Source: Ornithinimicrobium pekingense DSM 21552
GTDB taxonomy: Bacteria; Actinomycetota; Actinomycetes; Actinomycetales; Dermatophilaceae
Assembly: GCF_000421185.1 (NCBI RefSeq)
Contig: NZ_ATWJ01000001.1
Span: 124,001-188,000, forward strand
Direction of reading: 5' to 3'
DNA length: 64,000 nucleotides
The position numbers and the translations under genes are program-made. The notes under the pieces are model-generated. The model was not told the DNA's origin and made no database searches. It was given only the letters and a program-made list of their open reading frames with translations. This document shows positions 55,518 to 64,000 of this stretch, in pieces; within the stretch, counting starts at the first letter, position 1, and every line of letters starts with the position of its first letter.

Positions 55518-56234
55518 GTGGCTGCGGGTCGGCCCGACGCGGCGCTCGTCGCCGCGGTGCGCGAGGCGCTGGCCGCGGCCGGCGACCCGCAGCGCGCAGC
55601 GGGTCAGCAGCGCTACATGAGGTCCGCGATGCCCTTCCACGGGGTGACGGCCCCGCGGCTGCGGCAGGTCGTCAGGCCCCTGCTGCGCGCGCACCCGCCC
55701 GCCGACCGGGAGACGTGGGAGGCGACGGTGCGTGCGCTGTGGGACGACGCGACCCACCGGGAGGAGAGGTATGCCGCGCTGGCGCTGGCCGAGCACCGCG
55801 CCGCCCGGCCCTGGCAGGGCCCCGCCGTCCTCGACCTCTACCGGCACCTGGTGGTGACCGGGGCGTGGTGGGACCTCGTCGACGTCGTCGCCACCCGGCT
55901 GGTGGGCGGGGTGCTGCGGGCGCACCGGGAGGTCGTCACCCCGGTGATGGACGGGTGGGCGGTCGCGGACGACCTGTGGCTGCGGCGGACCGCCATCCTG
56001 TCCCAGCTGGGGCACAAGGAGGCCACGGACACCGCGCTGCTGGAGCGGTGCGTGCGCGCCAACCTGCCGGGGTCGCCCTTCGGGGACGAGTTCTTCGTGC
56101 GCAAGGCGCTCGGGTGGGCGCTGCGCCAGCACGCGCGGACCGACCCGGAGCGGGTGCTGGAGCTCGTGGACGAGCTCGGCGACGGGCTCAGCGGGCTGTC
56201 GCGGCGGGAGGCGCTCAGGCACCTGCGGGGGTGA
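55518..56234 (+). CDS. DNA alkylation repair protein (AlkD-like)
   Basis: HEAT-repeat DNA glycosylase of the AlkC/AlkD family, 238 aa, removing positively charged alkyl-purines. MRSAMPFHGVTAPRLRQVVRP is the typical N-terminus; WWDLVDVVATRLVGG carries the Trp and catalytic-type Asp; WLRRTAILSQLGHK and FFVRKALGWALRQHARTDP match later repeats. GTG at 55518. Third gene of the operon after the reductase and HD protein, which hints at a damage or toxic-aldehyde response set. Confidence 0.88.
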   Translation: MAAGRPDAALVAAVREALAAAGDPQRAAGQQRYMRSAMPFHGVTAPRLRQVVRPLLRAHPPADRETWEATVRALWDDATHREERYAALALAEHRAARPWQGPAVLDLYRHLVVTGAWWDLVDVVATRLVGGVLRAHREVVTPVMDGWAVADDLWLRRTAILSQLGHKEATDTALLERCVRANLPGSPFGDEFFVRKALGWALRQHARTDPERVLELVDELGDGLSGLSRREALRHLRG

Positions 56235-56269
56235 GCCGTCCCGCCGTGGCCCCGGGTGCCCGGCGGCGC

Positions 56270-57043
56270 TCAGTGGTGCTCCCACCACCAGTGCACGAGC
56301 GGCCACCACGGCTCCTCGCCGCACAGCCGTTCGGCGAGCGAGCGGGTCGCCCAGCGGGCCTCCACGACGTCGTCCAGCTGCGGGCGGACGTCCGCGCGGG
56401 CCGGCAGCCGCGCCGCCAGCACCGCGAGCAGGTTGACGCCGTCGACCCAGGTGCCGCGGCCGTGCCCCTGGGCCACCGTGATCCGCTCGTAGCCGACGGG
56501 CGCCAGCCCGGCCGGGTGCAGGTGCAGGCCGGTCTCCTCCTCGACCTCGCGCACGGCGGCCTCGCGCACGCTCTCGCGCGGCTCGCGCTTGCCCCCGGGG
56601 GGCGCCCAGCCCTCGCGGCCGGCGCTGCGCACCAGGACCATCTCGCGGCGGTCGCGGGCGCCGACGAGCACCACGGCCGCGGCGGCGCCGGCCGGCGGCT
56701 CGTGCGGGGAGGCCACGACCTCGAGGGTGTGCGGCAGACCGAGCCAGGCGAGCCCGTCCGGGTGCCGGCCGAGGGGACGCTCGCGGCGGCGCTTGCGGAA
56801 CCGCATACCCGAGTCGGCGAGGCGCCGGATGAGGTCACCCCCGGTGGTGGGCACCGCACCGGCAGCGACGACGGCGTCGCGACGCTCGGCCGGCACGTCG
56901 TAGTGGTCGCCCTCGAAGGAGCGCTCCGGGATGCCGGCCCGGCGGGCGAAGGCGTGCAGCTCCTCCAGGGAGACGTCGCTGATGACGTGGCACCACAGCC
57001 GGCCGTGGGCCGGCCAGATCGGGGTGTCGACCCAGATGGTCAT
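56270..57043 (-). CDS. DUF4031-Nudix fusion hydrolase
   Basis: A 257-aa protein. Residues 1 to about 80 form a DUF4031 domain ([40 protein letters not shown]). Residues about 110-250 are a Nudix domain with the complete box [24 protein letters not shown] (GX5EX7REVxEExG), so hydrolysis of a nucleoside diphosphate derivative is expected. The ATG at 57041-57043 overlaps the upstream YnfA-like gene stop by 4 bp. Confidence 0.88.
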   Translation of the reverse strand: MTIWVDTPIWPAHGRLWCHVISDVSLEELHAFARRAGIPERSFEGDHYDVPAERRDAVVAAGAVPTTGGDLIRRLADSGMRFRKRRRERPLGRHPDGLAWLGLPHTLEVVASPHEPPAGAAAAVVLVGARDRREMVLVRSAGREGWAPPGGKREPRESVREAAVREVEEETGLHLHPAGLAPVGYERITVAQGHGRGTWVDGVNLLAVLAARLPARADVRPQLDDVVEARWATRSLAERLCGEEPWWPLVHWWWEHH

Positions 57044-57378
57044 GTGCCGACGGCGCGGGGGGCGTACATGATGAGGGCCACCCCGGCCAGGCAGACCAGG
57101 GCGCCCGCGACGTCCCAGCGGTCGGGCCGGAAGCCGTCGAGCACCATCCCCCACAGCAGGGAGCCGACGATGAAGACGCCGCCGTAGGCGGCCAGCACCC
57201 GCCCGAAGTTGGCGTCGGGCTGGAGGGCGGCGACGACGCCGTAGAGGCCGAGGCTGACCACGCCCAGCCCGACGAAGACCCACCCCCGGTGCTCCTTGAC
57301 GCCCTGCCAGACCAGCCACGCCCCGCCGATCTCGAGCAGGGCGGCGAGGGCGAAGAGCACGATCGAGCGGCCGGTCAT
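57040..57378 (-). CDS. YnfA-family small membrane protein
   Basis: A 112-aa protein with four transmembrane helices ([78 protein letters not shown]), matching the UPF0060/YnfA family, relatives of small multidrug transporters. [13 protein letters not shown] between helices 3 and 4 is a family motif. ATG at 57376-57378; an in-frame GTG two codons earlier is possible. Operon with the Nudix gene. Confidence 0.88.
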   Translation of the reverse strand: MTGRSIVLFALAALLEIGGAWLVWQGVKEHRGWVFVGLGVVSLGLYGVVAALQPDANFGRVLAAYGGVFIVGSLLWGMVLDGFRPDRWDVAGALVCLAGVALIMYAPRAVGT

Positions 57379-57506
57379 GGGCACGACCCTATGCCGTGCC
57401 CGACGACCCTGTGGACAGCGCCAGCGCGGCCCCGCGTGCTGTGTCTACGGTCGGGGGCACGGGTGGGCGACACCGGAGCGCCACCACCGCACCAGGGAGG
57501 GAACCC

Positions 57507-57803
57507 ATGAGCAACCACTTCGCGGTCGACACCGCACGCATCGCCGCCGCCTCCGGCGACATCGAGCGCATCGCCGGCTCCATCGAGGCCGAGGTGCGGG
57601 CGATGATGGCCACGCTGGTGGCCCTGCAGGACTGCTGGCAGGGCTCGGCGTCGGCCCGTTTCCAGGCGGTGATGCAGGACTGGAAGGCGACCGAGGAGCG
57701 GGTGACGGCCTCGCTGCAGCAGGTCTCCTCGACGCTGCGGCTGACGGGGCAGGACTACGAGCAGGTCGAGCAGACCAACCGGATGCGGTTCACCGCCGGC
57801 TGA
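57507..57803 (+). CDS. WXG100-family (ESAT-6-like) protein
   Basis: A 98-aa helical hairpin protein with the central WQG motif (QDCWQGSASARF, near residue 45) and a C-terminal YEQVEQTNRMRF that contains the Yxxx(D/E) secretion signal. Exported by ESX/type VII systems in actinobacteria. AGGGAGGG precedes the ATG at 57507. It stands alone: no EccC, EsxB partner or LXG toxin lies in the window, and it is convergent with groEL. Confidence 0.9.
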   Translation: MSNHFAVDTARIAAASGDIERIAGSIEAEVRAMMATLVALQDCWQGSASARFQAVMQDWKATEERVTASLQQVSSTLRLTGQDYEQVEQTNRMRFTAG

Positions 57804-57830
57804 GAGGTCCAGGACCGACCCGGCACGCCG

Positions 57831-57868
57831 ACGGGGCGGCCCCTCCCGTGAGGAAGGGACCGCCCCGT
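57831..57868. terminator. GC hairpin after WXG100 gene
   Basis: ACGGGGCGGCCCCT pairs with AGGGACCGCCCCGT through a single mismatch (loop CCCGTGAGGA region). It lies 28 bp after the WXG100 stop and can also end groEL transcription. Confidence 0.75.
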
Positions 57869-57880
57869 GGTGCGTTGACC

Positions 57881-57899
57881 GCCCGCGAGGAACGCGGGC
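57881..57899 (-). terminator. Hairpin after groEL
   Basis: GCCCGCG-AGGAA-CGCGGGC, perfect 7-bp arms, 23 bases beyond the groEL stop on the minus strand. Confidence 0.65.
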
Positions 57900-57921
57900 G
57901 CGCTGTGCTCCGACCGTCAGG

Positions 57922-59667
<1,746 letters not shown>

Positions 59668-59694
59668 TTATCACTCTCGAGTCGAGAGTGCTAG
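59668..59694. promoter_or_regulatory. CIRCE element 1 (HrcA site)
   Basis: TTATCACTC-N9-GAGTGCTAG. Matches the CIRCE consensus TTAGCACTC-N9-GAGTGCTAA at all but two positions, with the exact 9-base spacer. Proximal to groEL. Confidence 0.93.
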
Positions 59695-59702
59695 GTCCAT
59701 GA

Positions 59703-59729
59703 TTAGCACTCGACCCCTCCGAGTGCAAA
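59703..59729. promoter_or_regulatory. CIRCE element 2 (HrcA site)
   Basis: TTAGCACTC-N9-GAGTGCAAA, one mismatch from consensus. It follows the first CIRCE after 8 bases, giving a tandem pair upstream of groEL. Confidence 0.93.
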
Positions 59730-59743
59730 TGACGACACCCGCT

Positions 59744-59807
59744 CCCCACCGACGACGTCGCATGCACGCCCCACGCCCCACCGACGACGTCGCGTGCACG
59801 CCATACC
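59744..59807 (-). repeat. 32-bp-period repeat, 2 units, inverted orientation
   Basis: Two units start at 59744 and 59776 (period 32), each reading CCCCACCGACGACGTCGC(A/G)TGCACG on the plus strand. This is the complement of the CGTGCACACCACGTCGTCGG core at 60745. It lies between the MBL gene end and the CIRCE pair. Confidence 0.75.
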
Positions 59808-59833
59808 CGGCACCGAGGACGGCGCGTGCCCCG

Positions 59834-60670
59834 TCAGGCGCGCAGCTCGAGCGCCCGTACGGCGGCGTCGCGCAGCGTCTGGTCCTCAAAACCCAGGCCC
59901 CGGCAGGCGCTGAGGAGGGCGTCGACGCCGGCCAGGCCACCGTCGATGACCTCGGTGAAGCGCTCGGCGAGCTGGGCCAGCTGGGCGGTCTGCTCCTCCA
60001 CGAAGGCCCGGTCCACGACGGCGCCGTGGCCGGGCACCCAGACGTCCGCCAGCTCGGCCGCCGGCTTGGCGGTCAGCGCCCGGAGCGTCGCCGCCCACTC
60101 CTGGGGGAAGGCGTCCTCCATCATCGGGTCCGCCCCCTCCTCGACGAGGTCGCCGGCGAAGACGACGTGCGCGTCCGGCACCGCGACCGACAGGTCGTGG
60201 TCGGTATGGGCGCGTCCGGCCCAGAGGAGCTCGACGGTGCGGCCGCCCAGGTCGAGGGTCGTGTCGTCCTCGATGACGTAGAAGGGCAGCACGATCTCGG
60301 TGGCCTCGATCATCCGGGCCATGTGCTCGCGGTCGGTCGCCCGCACGTGGGCCACGATCTGCTCGCGCTGGTGCTCGCCCGTGCGCAGCAGGTCGTCGAC
60401 CGCGCCGGCGTGGGCGTAGATCTGGGAGTCGCGGAAGGCCGAGTTGCCGAAGCAGTGGTCGTAGTGGGCATGGGTGTTGACGACCACGAGCTCCTTGTCG
60501 GTCACCTCGCGGACCGCGGCGAGCAGCTCCAGACCGTGCTCGTGGTAGCTGCGGGTGTCGATCACCAGCGCCCTGTCGTCACCGACGACCAGGCCGCAGT
60601 TGAGGTTGAGCTCCTCGTGGCGACGGACGTACACCCCGGGCGCGACGCGGCGCCAGGTCACCTCCACCAT
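59834..60670 (-). CDS. Metallo-beta-lactamase-fold hydrolase
   Basis: A 278-aa MBL-fold enzyme. The dinuclear metal site is NTHAHYDHCFGN (HxHxDH) near residue 68, with further ligands in WAGRAHTDHDLSV and VPGHGAVVDRA; FAGDLVEEGADPM contains the bridging Asp. Subclass B-like hydrolases of this shape act on varied esters, lactones or thioesters; the substrate is unknown. ATG at 60668-60670. Both flanks carry arrays of the same 32-bp repeat in opposite orientation. Confidence 0.85.
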   Translation of the reverse strand: MVEVTWRRVAPGVYVRRHEELNLNCGLVVGDDRALVIDTRSYHEHGLELLAAVREVTDKELVVVNTHAHYDHCFGNSAFRDSQIYAHAGAVDDLLRTGEHQREQIVAHVRATDREHMARMIEATEIVLPFYVIEDDTTLDLGGRTVELLWAGRAHTDHDLSVAVPDAHVVFAGDLVEEGADPMMEDAFPQEWAATLRALTAKPAAELADVWVPGHGAVVDRAFVEEQTAQLAQLAERFTEVIDGGLAGVDALLSACRGLGFEDQTLRDAAVRALELRA

Positions 60671-60744
60671 GTCCGCCAGTCTAGGTGCCGTGGACGGGTA
60701 TGCCGTCAGCGGCCCCGGGAAGGGACCGGGCCGGAGCCCGGCGG

Positions 60745-60903
60745 CGTGCACACCACGTCGTCGGTCGCGCCGAGAGCGCGCACACCACGTCGTCGGTCGC
60801 GCCGAGAGCGTCCACATCACGTCGTCGGTCGCGCCGAAAGCGTGCACGCCACGTCGTCGGTCGCGCCGAGAGCGTGCACACCACGTCGTCGGTCGGGAGG
60901 GGG
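60745..60903 (+). repeat. 32-bp-period tandem repeat, 5 units
   Basis: Units start at 60745, 60777, 60809, 60841 and 60873 (exact period 32). Core CGTGCACACCACGTCGTCGG followed by TCGCGCCGAGAG; variants include CGCGCACACC, CGTCCACATC and CGTGCACGCC. The fifth unit diverges after TCGG into a G-rich tract. No spacers, so not CRISPR. Fills the gap between fhs and the MBL gene. Confidence 0.9.
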
Positions 60904-60932
60904 CGGGTGGGTGGGTGGGCGGGAGGGGGCGG

Positions 60933-62618
60933 TCAGGACAGGCCGGTGATCGTGCCGTCGGCGGAGATGTCCATCCCGACGGCGGCCGGCACCTTGGGCA
61001 GGCCGGGCATCCGCATGATGTCCCCGGTCAGGGCGACCACGAACCCGGCGCCGGCGTTGACGACGAGCTCGCGCACGGTGATCCGGAAGCCCCGGGGCGC
61101 CCCCAGGCGGGTCGGGTCGTCGGAGAAGGAGTACTGCGTCTTGGCCATGCAGACCGGCAGGTTGCCGTAGCCGTCGGCGTTGATCTGGCCGAGCTGGGCG
61201 GCGGCCGCGGGCGACAGGTCGACCCCGTCCGCACGGTAGATCTCCCGCGCGATCGTCTCGATCTTGGCGTGCATGGGCTCCTCGACGTCGTAGAGCGGGC
61301 TGTAGCTGCTCTCCTGCTCGGCCAGCTCGACGACCGCCCGGGCCATGTCGGCACCACCCTGGCCACCCTTGGTGAAGACCTCCGAGAGCACCACCGTCAC
61401 GCCGAGCGCCTCGCACCGCTCCCGCACCAGACGCAGCTCGGCGTCGGTGTCGCTGGGGAAGCGGTTGAGCGCCACGAGCGCGGGCACGCCGAACTTGGCG
61501 AGGTTCTCCAGGTGCTGCTCGAGGTTGACCATGCCGGTGCCCAGGGCGAACAGGTCCTCGTTGGCGAGCTCCTTCTTGTCCTTGCCGCCGTTGAGCTTGA
61601 GCGCCCGGACGGTGGCGACGACGACGACGGCGTCGGGCCGCAGGCCGCCGGCGGGGCAGACGATGTCGAAGAACTTCTCCGCGCCCAGGTCGGCGCCGAA
61701 GCCGGCCTCGGTCACGACGTAGTCGGCGAGCTTGAGGGCCGTCCTGGTCGCGATGATCGAGTTGTTGCCGTGGGCGATGTTGGCGAACGGGCCGCCGTGG
61801 ATGATCGCCGGGGTGTTCTCCAGCGTCTGCACGAGGTTGGGCTTGATCGCGTCCTTCATCAGCAGCGCCATCGCGCCCGGGGCCTGCAGGTCGGCGGCCG
61901 TCACCGGCTGCTTGTCGTAGGTGTAGCCCACGATCATGCGCCCGAAGCGCTCCTTGAGGTCCTCCAGGCTGGTGGCCAGGCACAGCGCGGCCATGATCTC
62001 GCTGGCCACGGTGATCTCGAAGCCGGACTCGCGCACGACCCCGTCGCCGACCTTGCCCATGCCGATGACGATGTTGCGCAGGGCGCGGTCGTTCATGTCC
62101 ATCACCCGCGGCCAGGTGATCCGCTTGGGGTTGATGTTCAGCGGGTTGCCCTGGTGGATGCTGTTGTCGAGCAGCGCCGCAAGCAGGTTGTGCGCCGCGG
62201 TGATGGCGTGGAAGTCGCCGGTGAAGTGCAGGTTGATGTCCTCCATCGGCACCACCTGGGCGTAGCCGCCGCCGGCCGCCCCGCCCTTCATGCCGAACGA
62301 CGGCCCCAGCGACGGCTCGCGCAGGGTGGTCATCGCCTTCTTGCCGATCGCGTTGAGCGCCATCGACAGCCCCACGTTGGTCGTGGTCTTGCCCTCGCCG
62401 GCCGCGGTCGGGTTGATCGCGGTGCACAGGATGAGCCTGCCGTCGGGCCGGTCGGCGAGCCGGTCGAGGATGCCCAGCGACAGCTTGGCCTTGGTGTGGC
62501 CGTAGGGCTCGTAGTCCTCGGCGGTCAGCCCGAGCCCCTCGGCGATCTCGCCGATCGGGCGGAGGGTGGCTTCCTGGGCGATCTCGACGTCGGTCTTCAC
62601 GGGAGGAACGTTACTCAC
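60933..62618 (-). CDS. fhs: Formate-tetrahydrofolate ligase
   Basis: Formyl-THF synthetase, 561 aa, typical length. ATP-binding [20 protein letters not shown], then [40 protein letters not shown] and [16 protein letters not shown], all family hallmarks. It feeds one-carbon units into purine and serine metabolism using formate. GTG at 62616-62618 or GTG at 62598-62600 is the start; neither has a strong Shine-Dalgarno. Single-gene unit on the minus strand. Confidence 0.96.
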   Translation of the reverse strand: MSNVPPVKTDVEIAQEATLRPIGEIAEGLGLTAEDYEPYGHTKAKLSLGILDRLADRPDGRLILCTAINPTAAGEGKTTTNVGLSMALNAIGKKAMTTLREPSLGPSFGMKGGAAGGGYAQVVPMEDINLHFTGDFHAITAAHNLLAALLDNSIHQGNPLNINPKRITWPRVMDMNDRALRNIVIGMGKVGDGVVRESGFEITVASEIMAALCLATSLEDLKERFGRMIVGYTYDKQPVTAADLQAPGAMALLMKDAIKPNLVQTLENTPAIIHGGPFANIAHGNNSIIATRTALKLADYVVTEAGFGADLGAEKFFDIVCPAGGLRPDAVVVVATVRALKLNGGKDKKELANEDLFALGTGMVNLEQHLENLAKFGVPALVALNRFPSDTDAELRLVRERCEALGVTVVLSEVFTKGGQGGADMARAVVELAEQESSYSPLYDVEEPMHAKIETIAREIYRADGVDLSPAAAAQLGQINADGYGNLPVCMAKTQYSFSDDPTRLGAPRGFRITVRELVVNAGAGFVVALTGDIMRMPGLPKVPAAVGMDISADGTITGLS

Positions 62619-62747
62619 GCCCGGAGCGACGCACCCCTCGACCCGCACGACGACCTGCGCGAGGTATGCGGTGCCGCCGCGCACAGCAACGCCCGGCGCC
62701 TTCGCGGTCGCCGGGCGTCGGTGTGACTCGTGGGGGCCCGCCGGCCT

Positions 62748-63035
62748 CTACAGCTCGATCCCGAGCCGCCGCGCGGAGCGGCTGCGCTGGCGGCTGGCGC
62801 GCTGGCGACGCAGACGCTTGATGAGCATCGGGTCGTGGGCGAGCGCGTCCTCGCTGTCGATGAGCTGGTTGAGCAGCTGGTAGTAGCGGGTGGGGCTCAG
62901 GTCGAAGAGGTCCTTGACGGCCTGCTCCTTGGACCCGGCGTACTTCCACCACTGGTGCTCGAAGTCGAGGATCTGCCGGTCGCGCTCGGACAGGGACGTC
63001 GACTCGTCGACCTGCACCCGGGGGGCGGCACCCAT
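62748..63035 (-). CDS. DUF3263-domain protein
   Basis: A small basic helical protein, 95 aa, found across actinobacteria. [46 protein letters not shown] is the DUF3263 core and looks like a sigma-region-4-like helix-turn-helix ([12 protein letters not shown] as recognition helix). The C-terminus [19 protein letters not shown] is highly basic. Probably DNA-binding; function unknown. ATG at 63033-63035 with AGAGGG 8 bases upstream. Divergent from ung. Confidence 0.9.
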   Translation of the reverse strand: MGAAPRVQVDESTSLSERDRQILDFEHQWWKYAGSKEQAVKDLFDLSPTRYYQLLNQLIDSEDALAHDPMLIKRLRRQRASRQRSRSARRLGIEL

Positions 63036-63140
63036 CAATCGTCCCTCTCGTCGACTCGTCCAATCGGCTGCCGTCAGTCTAGGGCACCGGAACTACAGAC
63101 GTGTCATTTGCCCCGTGCGCGTCGCGGGACGCGCACCGCA

Positions 63141-63146
63141 TACCCT
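63141..63146 (+). promoter_or_regulatory. -10 element TACCCT for leaderless ung
   Basis: TACCCT (TANNNT) ends 6 bases before the GTG at 63153; no ribosome site visible. Overlaps a CATACC hexamer. Confidence 0.5.
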
Positions 63147-63152
63147 CGTGGC

Positions 63153-63833
63153 GTGCCCGGACCCGCCCCGCTCAAGGACCTCGTGCACCCGACCTGGGCC
63201 GAGGCGCTCGCCCCCGCCGAGGAGACGGTCGCCCGGCTGGGTGCCTGGCTGCGGGAGGAGAGCCGGGCCGGACGAGGCTACCTGCCCGCCGGCGAGCATG
63301 TGCTCCGGGTCTTCGAGCGGCCGCTGCACGAGGTGCGGGTGCTCATCGTCGGCCAGGACCCCTACCCCACCCCTGGCCACGCCGTCGGCCTGAGCTTCTC
63401 GGTCGCCCCCGACGTGCGCCCTGTCCCGCGCAGCCTGCAGAACATCTACGCCGAGCTGGCCGACGACCTCGGGCACCCGGTGCCGACCACCGGTGACCTG
63501 ACCCCGTGGGCCGAGCACGGCGTCATGCTGCTCAACCGGGTCCTCACCGTGCGCCCCAACGCCCCGGCGAGCCACCGCGGCCGCGGCTGGGAGGAGGTGA
63601 CCGAGCTGGCCATCGACACGCTCGTGCGCCGGGGCGGTCCGCTGGTGGCGGTGCTGTGGGGCCGCGACGCGCGGAGCCTGGCCGCGCGGCTCGGCGACGT
63701 CCCGCGGATCGAGAGCGCGCACCCCTCGCCGCTGTCGGCGCGCAACGGCTTCTTCGGCTCGCGGCCCTTCAGCCGCGCCAACGAGCTGCTCCTCCGCCAG
63801 GGGGCGGACCCGATCGACTGGAGGCTGGCGTGA
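63153..63833 (+). CDS. ung: Uracil-DNA glycosylase
   Basis: Family 1 UDG, 226 aa, excising uracil from DNA. Water-activating motif [18 protein letters not shown] with the catalytic Asp, and the DNA-minor-groove motif [24 protein letters not shown] at 63153. The stop overlaps the next gene's GTG by 4 bp. Confidence 0.95.
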   Translation: MPGPAPLKDLVHPTWAEALAPAEETVARLGAWLREESRAGRGYLPAGEHVLRVFERPLHEVRVLIVGQDPYPTPGHAVGLSFSVAPDVRPVPRSLQNIYAELADDLGHPVPTTGDLTPWAEHGVMLLNRVLTVRPNAPASHRGRGWEEVTELAIDTLVRRGGPLVAVLWGRDARSLAARLGDVPRIESAHPSPLSARNGFFGSRPFSRANELLLRQGADPIDWRLA

Positions 63834-64000
63834 CGCAGGACGGGACCGGTATGGAGAGCGCCGGCGAGCGCGTGCGCGGCGCCCTGGTGCACGGCGCCGC
63901 GGGCAGCGTGCGCCCGCAGGCGCGGGCGTGGGGCCGCTACGTCGCGATCGGTGACTCCTTCACCGAGGGCATGAGCGACCCCGACCCCGTCGAGCCCGAC
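63830..64000 (+). CDS. SGNH/GDSL hydrolase (5' part only)
   Basis: The first 57 codons are visible and the gene runs off the window. Block I of SGNH hydrolases, [14 protein letters not shown] with the catalytic Ser, is at residues about 38-51. About 36 residues precede it without a signal peptide. Overlaps ung by GTGA, so it is co-transcribed. Esterase or lipase; substrate unknown. Confidence 0.85.
   Translation, partial: MTQDGTGMESAGERVRGALVHGAAGSVRPQARAWGRYVAIGDSFTEGMSDPDPVEPD

Noticed and set aside
60745..60903. CRISPR array
   Set aside because: Units are contiguous with no spacers, and no cas genes are present.

Overview
The window is 64 kb of chromosome from a very GC-rich actinobacterium. 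High G/C at third codon positions, many GTG starts, 4-bp ATGA/GTGA gene overlaps, menaquinone genes, an XPB-type helicase, a DUF3263 protein, a WXG100 protein and paired CIRCE elements all point to Micrococcales. An Intrasporangiaceae or Ornithinimicrobiaceae member (Serinicoccus, Ornithinimicrobium or Janibacter type) is my best guess from overall gene content; no 16S gene is present to prove it. I see no prophage, transposase, CRISPR array, tRNA or rRNA. The region reads as ordinary chromosome.

Layout. 1-15.4 kb: start of nuoA, a menaquinone-reductase-like flavoprotein, a DEDDh exonuclease/DUF294 sensor pair, menG and menF (divergent), two acetyltransferases, an MFS carrier, menD, an FGGY kinase and a helicase-associated protein. 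The respiratory quinone genes are thus grouped but interrupted. 15.4-24 kb: thioredoxin with a CsoR-like operator, an M13 peptidase, an ABC exporter pair, a flippase-like membrane protein, a SurA-like lipoprotein, HMG-CoA lyase and a TOPRIM protein. 24.2-29 kb: GH65 phosphorylase, XPB helicase and a HAD phosphatase/phosphomutase. 29-33.8 kb: riboflavin operon ribD-ribE-ribBA-ribH behind an FMN riboswitch. 34-37.6 kb: secreted M14 carboxypeptidase and a two-component system. 37.6-40.8 kb: ectoine-type uptake operon ehuBCDA. 41-44.8 kb: HtrA protease and a sulfolipid pair (UDP-sulfoquinovose synthase and an SQD2-like glycosyltransferase). 45-57.8 kb: GntR regulator with a DUF1648 membrane protein, HelD-type helicase, lipoprotein plus OmpA-domain protein, class III cyclase, a thioredoxin-reductase-like fusion, aldo/keto reductase, HD-like protein, AlkD, Nudix, YnfA and WXG100. 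57.9-64 kb: groEL with two CIRCE boxes, an MBL-fold hydrolase, formate-THF ligase, DUF3263, uracil-DNA glycosylase and the start of an SGNH hydrolase.

Signals outside the genes. (1) The hexamer GGTATG (CATACC on the other strand) occurs at least 46 times by hand count, 23 in each orientation. It appears in several reading frames and between genes, and accounts for most TAT/ATA in the window. (2) A 32-bp-period tandem repeat beginning CGTGCACACCACGTC sits at three intergenic loci, two of which bracket the MBL-fold gene in opposite orientation. (3) Large intergenic inverted repeats, helically phased CTTGA repeats before the carboxypeptidase, and several leaderless-type promoters are also visible. 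The GC-based expected counts are my own rough estimates, not computed statistics.
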